The translations under genes and the position numbers were made by a program. Below are positions 60,574 through 64,000 of a stretch of 64,000 bases of DNA, piece by piece; position 1 is the first letter of the stretch; each line of letters opens with the position of its first letter. Location: NCBI GenBank assembly GCA_039942715.1, contig JBDVBY010000011.1, positions 1-64,000 on the forward strand. The letters are read 5' to 3'. The notes beneath the pieces are model-generated. The model was not told where the DNA came from and made no database searches. It saw only the letters and a program-made list of their open reading frames with translations. The DNA comes from JABDJX01 sp039942715. GTDB taxonomy: Bacteria; Pseudomonadota; Alphaproteobacteria; Rhodobacterales; Rhodobacteraceae.

Positions 60574-61227
60574 ATGACGATGATGAATTTCGTGAAACTG
60601 CCCCTACTCGCAGGCCTGATACTTTTCGGTCTTGCAGTGCAATTCAATGCGGCCGAAGCGCAATCCAAGAAAGCTTTCTTTGCGGGTGGATGTTTTTGGT
60701 GCATCGAAAAGGATTTTGAATCTATCAAAGGTGTCAGCGAAGTTGTGTCGGGTTATACTGGAGGCAAAACAGCAAACCCCACTTACAAACAGGTGACCAA
60801 GGGCGGTACTGGCCACTATGAAGCGGTCGAAGTTCGCTATAACGCAGGTCAAGTCAGTTATGACGAGCTACTGTACAAGTTCTTCCGTTCGGTCGATCCC
60901 ACCGACGCTGGTGGTCAGTTCTGTGATCGCGGCGACAGCTATCGAACAGCGATCTTTGTCACGAACGCGAGTGAAAAAGCTGCTGCACAAAAGGCAAAAG
61001 CACGTGCTGAAAAGGACCTTGGCCGCAAGATTGTGACACCGATCTTAAACGCCAGCCGCTTTTACAACGCTGAGGCCTATCACCAAGATTACTACAAAAG
61101 CTCTGAAGTGGTCCTGACTCGTCGCGGTCCGAAATCAAAGGCGAATGCGTATAAATTCTATCGCAAAGCCTGTGGTCGCGATAAGCGCGTCAAACAGCTT
61201 TGGGGCAGCGACGCCTTCATCGGCTAA
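60574..61227 (+). CDS. msrA: exported peptide-methionine (S)-S-oxide reductase MsrA
   Basis: Repairs methionine-S-sulfoxide in proteins. 217 residues: a Sec signal peptide (1-30, ending A-E-A-Q) and the MsrA domain with catalytic Cys40 in G-G-C-F-W-C, then G-Y-x-G-G, and Y-H-Q-D-Y. The signal peptide places this copy in the periplasm; cytoplasmic MsrA lacks it. No msrB alongside. Convergent with maeB, 14 bases apart. Confidence 0.94.
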   Translation: MTMMNFVKLPLLAGLILFGLAVQFNAAEAQSKKAFFAGGCFWCIEKDFESIKGVSEVVSGYTGGKTANPTYKQVTKGGTGHYEAVEVRYNAGQVSYDELLYKFFRSVDPTDAGGQFCDRGDSYRTAIFVTNASEKAAAQKAKARAEKDLGRKIVTPILNASRFYNAEAYHQDYYKSSEVVLTRRGPKSKANAYKFYRKACGRDKRVKQLWGSDAFIG

Positions 61228-61241
61228 GCAGATTCTGGCGG

Positions 61242-63497
61242 TCAGCCCACTTTGCAGGCCGCCAGAACCGCCATATTCAGAATATCGTTCACCGACGCGA
61301 CAGTCGGCAGAATCTGAATTGGTTTATCGACGCCCGTCAAGATCGGACCAATGACCGTCGCCCCTGCCATTTCTTGCATTAGCTTTACAGAAATTGACGC
61401 AGAGTGGCGCGCGGGCACAACCAAAATATTGGCCGGACCAGTCAGACGCGAAAACGGATAAGCTTCTTGCGCCTGAGTGTTAAGCGCGACATCGACGGTC
61501 ATCTCGCCTTCATACTCAAAATCAACATCCATGCCGTCCAACACTTTGGGCGCCATATGCATTTTTTCTGCGCGCTCGCTAACAGGGTAGCCAAAGGTCG
61601 AAAAGCTAACAAACGCCACGCGCGGAACAAGACCAAGAGAACGCGCAACTTTCGCACCCTGCACAGCGATGTGCGCAAGATCATTATCGTCAGGCCATTC
61701 ATGCACCAGCGTATCTGCGATCAAAACGATCCGGCCGCGATGCAAAAGCGCCGTCACACCAACAGCGCCATCTTCGGCAGTTGCATCAAACACATGATTG
61801 ATCAGACTAAGAACGTGCGCTGACTTGCGGGTCGCGCCCGTGACCAAAGCGTCACCATGATCGTGTGCCAGCATAAGTGACGCAAAAACGTGCCGATCCC
61901 GCGCAGCAAGGCGGTGTATGTCGGTTGTATCAAAGCCTTTGCGCTGCAGTCGGTCATACAGAAAAGACTTATACTGCTCAAAATGAGGTGTGTTCGCGGC
62001 GTTGACTACCTGAATTTCGGACGCCGCATCGCCCAGCCCATCGGCGGCGAGCTGCTCAGCAACTTCGGCTTCGCGCCCAACAACAATCGCCTGCCCGTAT
62101 CCGCTACGTTGATAATTCACAGCAGCCCGCAGGACCCGGCTGTCATCACCTTCAGCAAAAATCATGCGCGATTGTGCGGCGCGCGCACGTGCATTGATCC
62201 CGCGCAAAATACTTGCAGTTGGATCCATCCGCGATTTCAGTTGGAGTTCGTAAGCTTCCATATCAACGATTGGCCGACGGGCGACACCCGTTTCCATACC
62301 CGCCTTGGCAACAGCGGGCGGAATGCGATGGATCAGACGCGGATCAAACGGAGTTGGGATAATGTAGTCGCGACCAAAGGTCAGTTTGCGGCCATACGCC
62401 ATTGCAACTTCGTCAGGGACATCTTCGCGCGCAAGTTTTGCCAAGGCTTCTGCACAGGCGATTTTCATTTCATCGTTAATCGCGCGTGCATGAATATCTA
62501 GAGCACCGCGGAATAAATACGGGAAACCAAGTACGTTATTTACCTGATTGGGATAGTCTGACCGTCCTGTAGCTACGATGGCGTCTTCGCGCACCTCGTG
62601 CGCCTCTTCCGGAGTGATTTCCGGATCAGGATTTGCCATCGCAAAAATCACCGGATTGTCTGCCATGCTGGCAACCATTTCAGACGTAACCGCCCCTTTG
62701 GCACTAACGCCCAAGAAAACATCGGCTCCCTTCATTGCATCTTCCAAGGACCGCGCATCGGTCTTAACCGCGTGCGCCGATTTCCACTGGTTCATCCCTT
62801 CAGTGCGGCCTTGGTAAATAACGCCCTTGGTGTCGCATGTGATACAATTCTCATGCCGTGCACCCATGCGCTTGATCAACTCAACGCAAGCAATACCCGC
62901 CGCCCCTGCTCCATTCAGAACGATGCGACAATCTTCGATTTTTTTGCCCGAGATATGCAGCGCATTCAGCAAACCTGCCGCACAAATCACAGCAGTACCG
63001 TGCTGGTCATCGTGAAAGACAGGAATATCCATCTCTTCTTTAAGACGTTGTTCAATGATGAAGCACTCGGGCGCCTTGATATCCTCGAGGTTCACTCCGC
63101 CAAAAGTCGGGCCCATAAGGCGCACAGCCTGACAGAATGCATCAACATCTTCGGTATCCAGTTCGATATCGATCGAGTTCACATCGGCAAACCGTTTGAA
63201 AAGAACCGCCTTGCCTTCCATCACAGGCTTAGATCCCAGCGCTCCAAGGTTGCCCAACCCAAGCACGGCAGTGCCGTTTGATATCACTGCAACCAGATTG
63301 CCCTTGTTCGTGTAATCATAGGCGGTCTCTGGCCGTTCAGCGATTTCCTCACATGGCACAGCAACGCCAGGAGAATAGGCAAGCGACAAATCTCGCTGCG
63401 TTGTCATCGGCACTGTTGCCTGAATTTCAAACTTGCCAGGCGTTGGATGCAGATGAAAAGACAGAGCGTCTTCGCGCGTATACTTTGAATTGGCCAT
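61242..63497 (-). CDS. maeB: NADP-dependent malic enzyme with phosphotransacetylase-like domain
   Basis: 751 residues. Malic-enzyme part (1-430): Y-S-P-G-V-A, the metal and substrate region F-H-D-D-Q-H-G-T-A, and the cofactor motif N-G-A-G-A-A-G-I-A. The C-terminal 320 residues form a PTA-like domain, which in MaeB proteins is regulatory. Decarboxylates malate to pyruvate, giving NADPH. Divergent from mutS over 117 bases. Confidence 0.96.
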   Translation of the reverse strand: MANSKYTREDALSFHLHPTPGKFEIQATVPMTTQRDLSLAYSPGVAVPCEEIAERPETAYDYTNKGNLVAVISNGTAVLGLGNLGALGSKPVMEGKAVLFKRFADVNSIDIELDTEDVDAFCQAVRLMGPTFGGVNLEDIKAPECFIIEQRLKEEMDIPVFHDDQHGTAVICAAGLLNALHISGKKIEDCRIVLNGAGAAGIACVELIKRMGARHENCITCDTKGVIYQGRTEGMNQWKSAHAVKTDARSLEDAMKGADVFLGVSAKGAVTSEMVASMADNPVIFAMANPDPEITPEEAHEVREDAIVATGRSDYPNQVNNVLGFPYLFRGALDIHARAINDEMKIACAEALAKLAREDVPDEVAMAYGRKLTFGRDYIIPTPFDPRLIHRIPPAVAKAGMETGVARRPIVDMEAYELQLKSRMDPTASILRGINARARAAQSRMIFAEGDDSRVLRAAVNYQRSGYGQAIVVGREAEVAEQLAADGLGDAASEIQVVNAANTPHFEQYKSFLYDRLQRKGFDTTDIHRLAARDRHVFASLMLAHDHGDALVTGATRKSAHVLSLINHVFDATAEDGAVGVTALLHRGRIVLIADTLVHEWPDDNDLAHIAVQGAKVARSLGLVPRVAFVSFSTFGYPVSERAEKMHMAPKVLDGMDVDFEYEGEMTVDVALNTQAQEAYPFSRLTGPANILVVPARHSASISVKLMQEMAGATVIGPILTGVDKPIQILPTVASVNDILNMAVLAACKVG

Positions 63498-63614
63498 GAT
63501 GTTCTCCCTGAAAGCGATCCTTACCGTCTAGCGCGCATCGTGCAACGTGATTTCACCTTTCGCCCGCCCGACAGCCCAAGTAGATTCAAGATCAATCCAC
63601 ACTGGGGGGTGTCG

Positions 63615-64000
63615 ATGTCTGTCGCTAATGCCGCTGTCACGCCTATGATGGCGCAGTTTCTTGAGATTAAAGCCGATCACGCCGATGCGTTGCTGTTCTA
63701 TCGAATGGGCGACTTTTATGAGCTGTTCTTTGACGATGCCGTTGCTGCGGCAGCAGCCTTAGATATCGCGTTAACCAAACGCGGCAAACATCTTGGCGAA
63801 GACATTCCGATGTGTGGCGTTCCGTTTCATGCCGCCGAGGGATATTTGCTGACCCTGATCCGCAAAGGATTTCGTGTCGCTGTTTGTGAGCAGCTAGAAA
63901 ATCCGGCAGAGGCGAAAAAGCGCGGTTCAAAGTCGGTCGTTAAACGTGGCGTTGTTCGGCTGGTCACACCTGGCACGTTGACTGAGGAAAGCTTGCTCGA
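63615..64000 (+). CDS. mutS: DNA mismatch repair protein MutS (5' part)
   Basis: The first 128 codons of MutS run off the right edge. The mismatch-recognition motif G-D-F-Y-E-L-F-F (about 36-43) holds the phenylalanine and glutamate that contact the mismatch; C-G-V-P-F-H and C-E-Q follow as in other MutS proteins. ATG 63615 has GGGGGG six bases upstream; an in-frame GTG at 63609 falls inside that ribosome binding site and is rejected. Confidence 0.96.
   Translation, partial: MSVANAAVTPMMAQFLEIKADHADALLFYRMGDFYELFFDDAVAAAAALDIALTKRGKHLGEDIPMCGVPFHAAEGYLLTLIRKGFRVAVCEQLENPAEAKKRGSKSVVKRGVVRLVTPGTLTEESLL

Noticed and set aside
1..64000. tRNA/rRNA genes, CRISPR arrays, insertion sequences, integrases, toxin-antitoxin pairs
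   Set aside because: None seen by eye in coding or intergenic sequence; a tRNAscan or ISfinder run would be needed to exclude small or degenerate copies.

Overview
This window comes from an alphaproteobacterium, almost certainly a marine Rhodobacteraceae (Roseobacter group). The evidence is the compact petABC (fbcFBH) cytochrome bc1 operon with an alphaproteobacterial Rieske protein and heme-ligand spacing, an RpoH-type sigma factor, a Tat-rich envelope repertoire, short intergenic spaces, many 4-bp translationally coupled overlaps and moderate GC. It is an ordinary chromosomal backbone: I see no tRNA or rRNA gene, CRISPR array, insertion sequence, prophage or plasmid function.

Layout. 0-1.7 kb: a DadA-like FAD amino-acid dehydrogenase behind a tandem glycine riboswitch. 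2-4.8 kb: the bc1 operon with a strong terminator. 4.9-13.3 kb: rpoH, a RluD-family pseudouridine synthase, small membrane proteins, clpB, pyrF, a Hint-domain protein and an aldo/keto reductase. 13.4-23.4 kb: a nine-gene minus-strand operon, xdhABC plus a BMP-type ABC importer with two unrecognised small membrane proteins among the transporter genes; together this looks like purine uptake and oxidation. 23.4-31 kb: a remnant of a dienelactone-hydrolase-like gene, map, sfsA, a cinA-GNAT-ompA operon, a LysR regulator and a FadH-like dienoyl-CoA reductase. 31-37.6 kb: glutamate synthase (gltD, a GFA-family gene, gltB). 37.8-48.5 kb: uppP, an NDUFA9-like protein, two CAP-domain proteins, prolyl aminopeptidase, ubiG, a comF-grx-nitrilase-marR cluster, a methyltransferase, hemH and two L,D-transpeptidases. 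48.5-56.8 kb: an RNA uracil methyltransferase, a pair of ABC exporters, a tRNA nucleotidyltransferase, two Nudix hydrolases and hslO. 56.8-64 kb: a response regulator-PP2C phosphatase gene cut by an in-frame stop, its divergent Hpt partner, argG, a sulfotransferase-like gene, msrA, maeB and the start of mutS.

How it works together. Respiration (bc1, NDUFA9-like, UbiG, ferrochelatase), nitrogen handling (glutamate synthase, argG, purine oxidation, glycine-sensed amino-acid oxidation) and protein quality control (RpoH, ClpB, Hsp33, MsrA) dominate. Sigma-32-like promoters can be read upstream of clpB, hslO and rpoH, so part of the window may be one heat-shock circuit.

The observations most worth following are the nonsense codon that removes the last motif of the PP2C phosphatase, the glycine riboswitch in front of a DadA-like gene, the two orphan membrane proteins in the purine operon, a Hint-domain protein without its nucleophilic cysteine, and a dispersed hairpin repeat behind rpoH and gltB. 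I did not find a convincing wholly new system.
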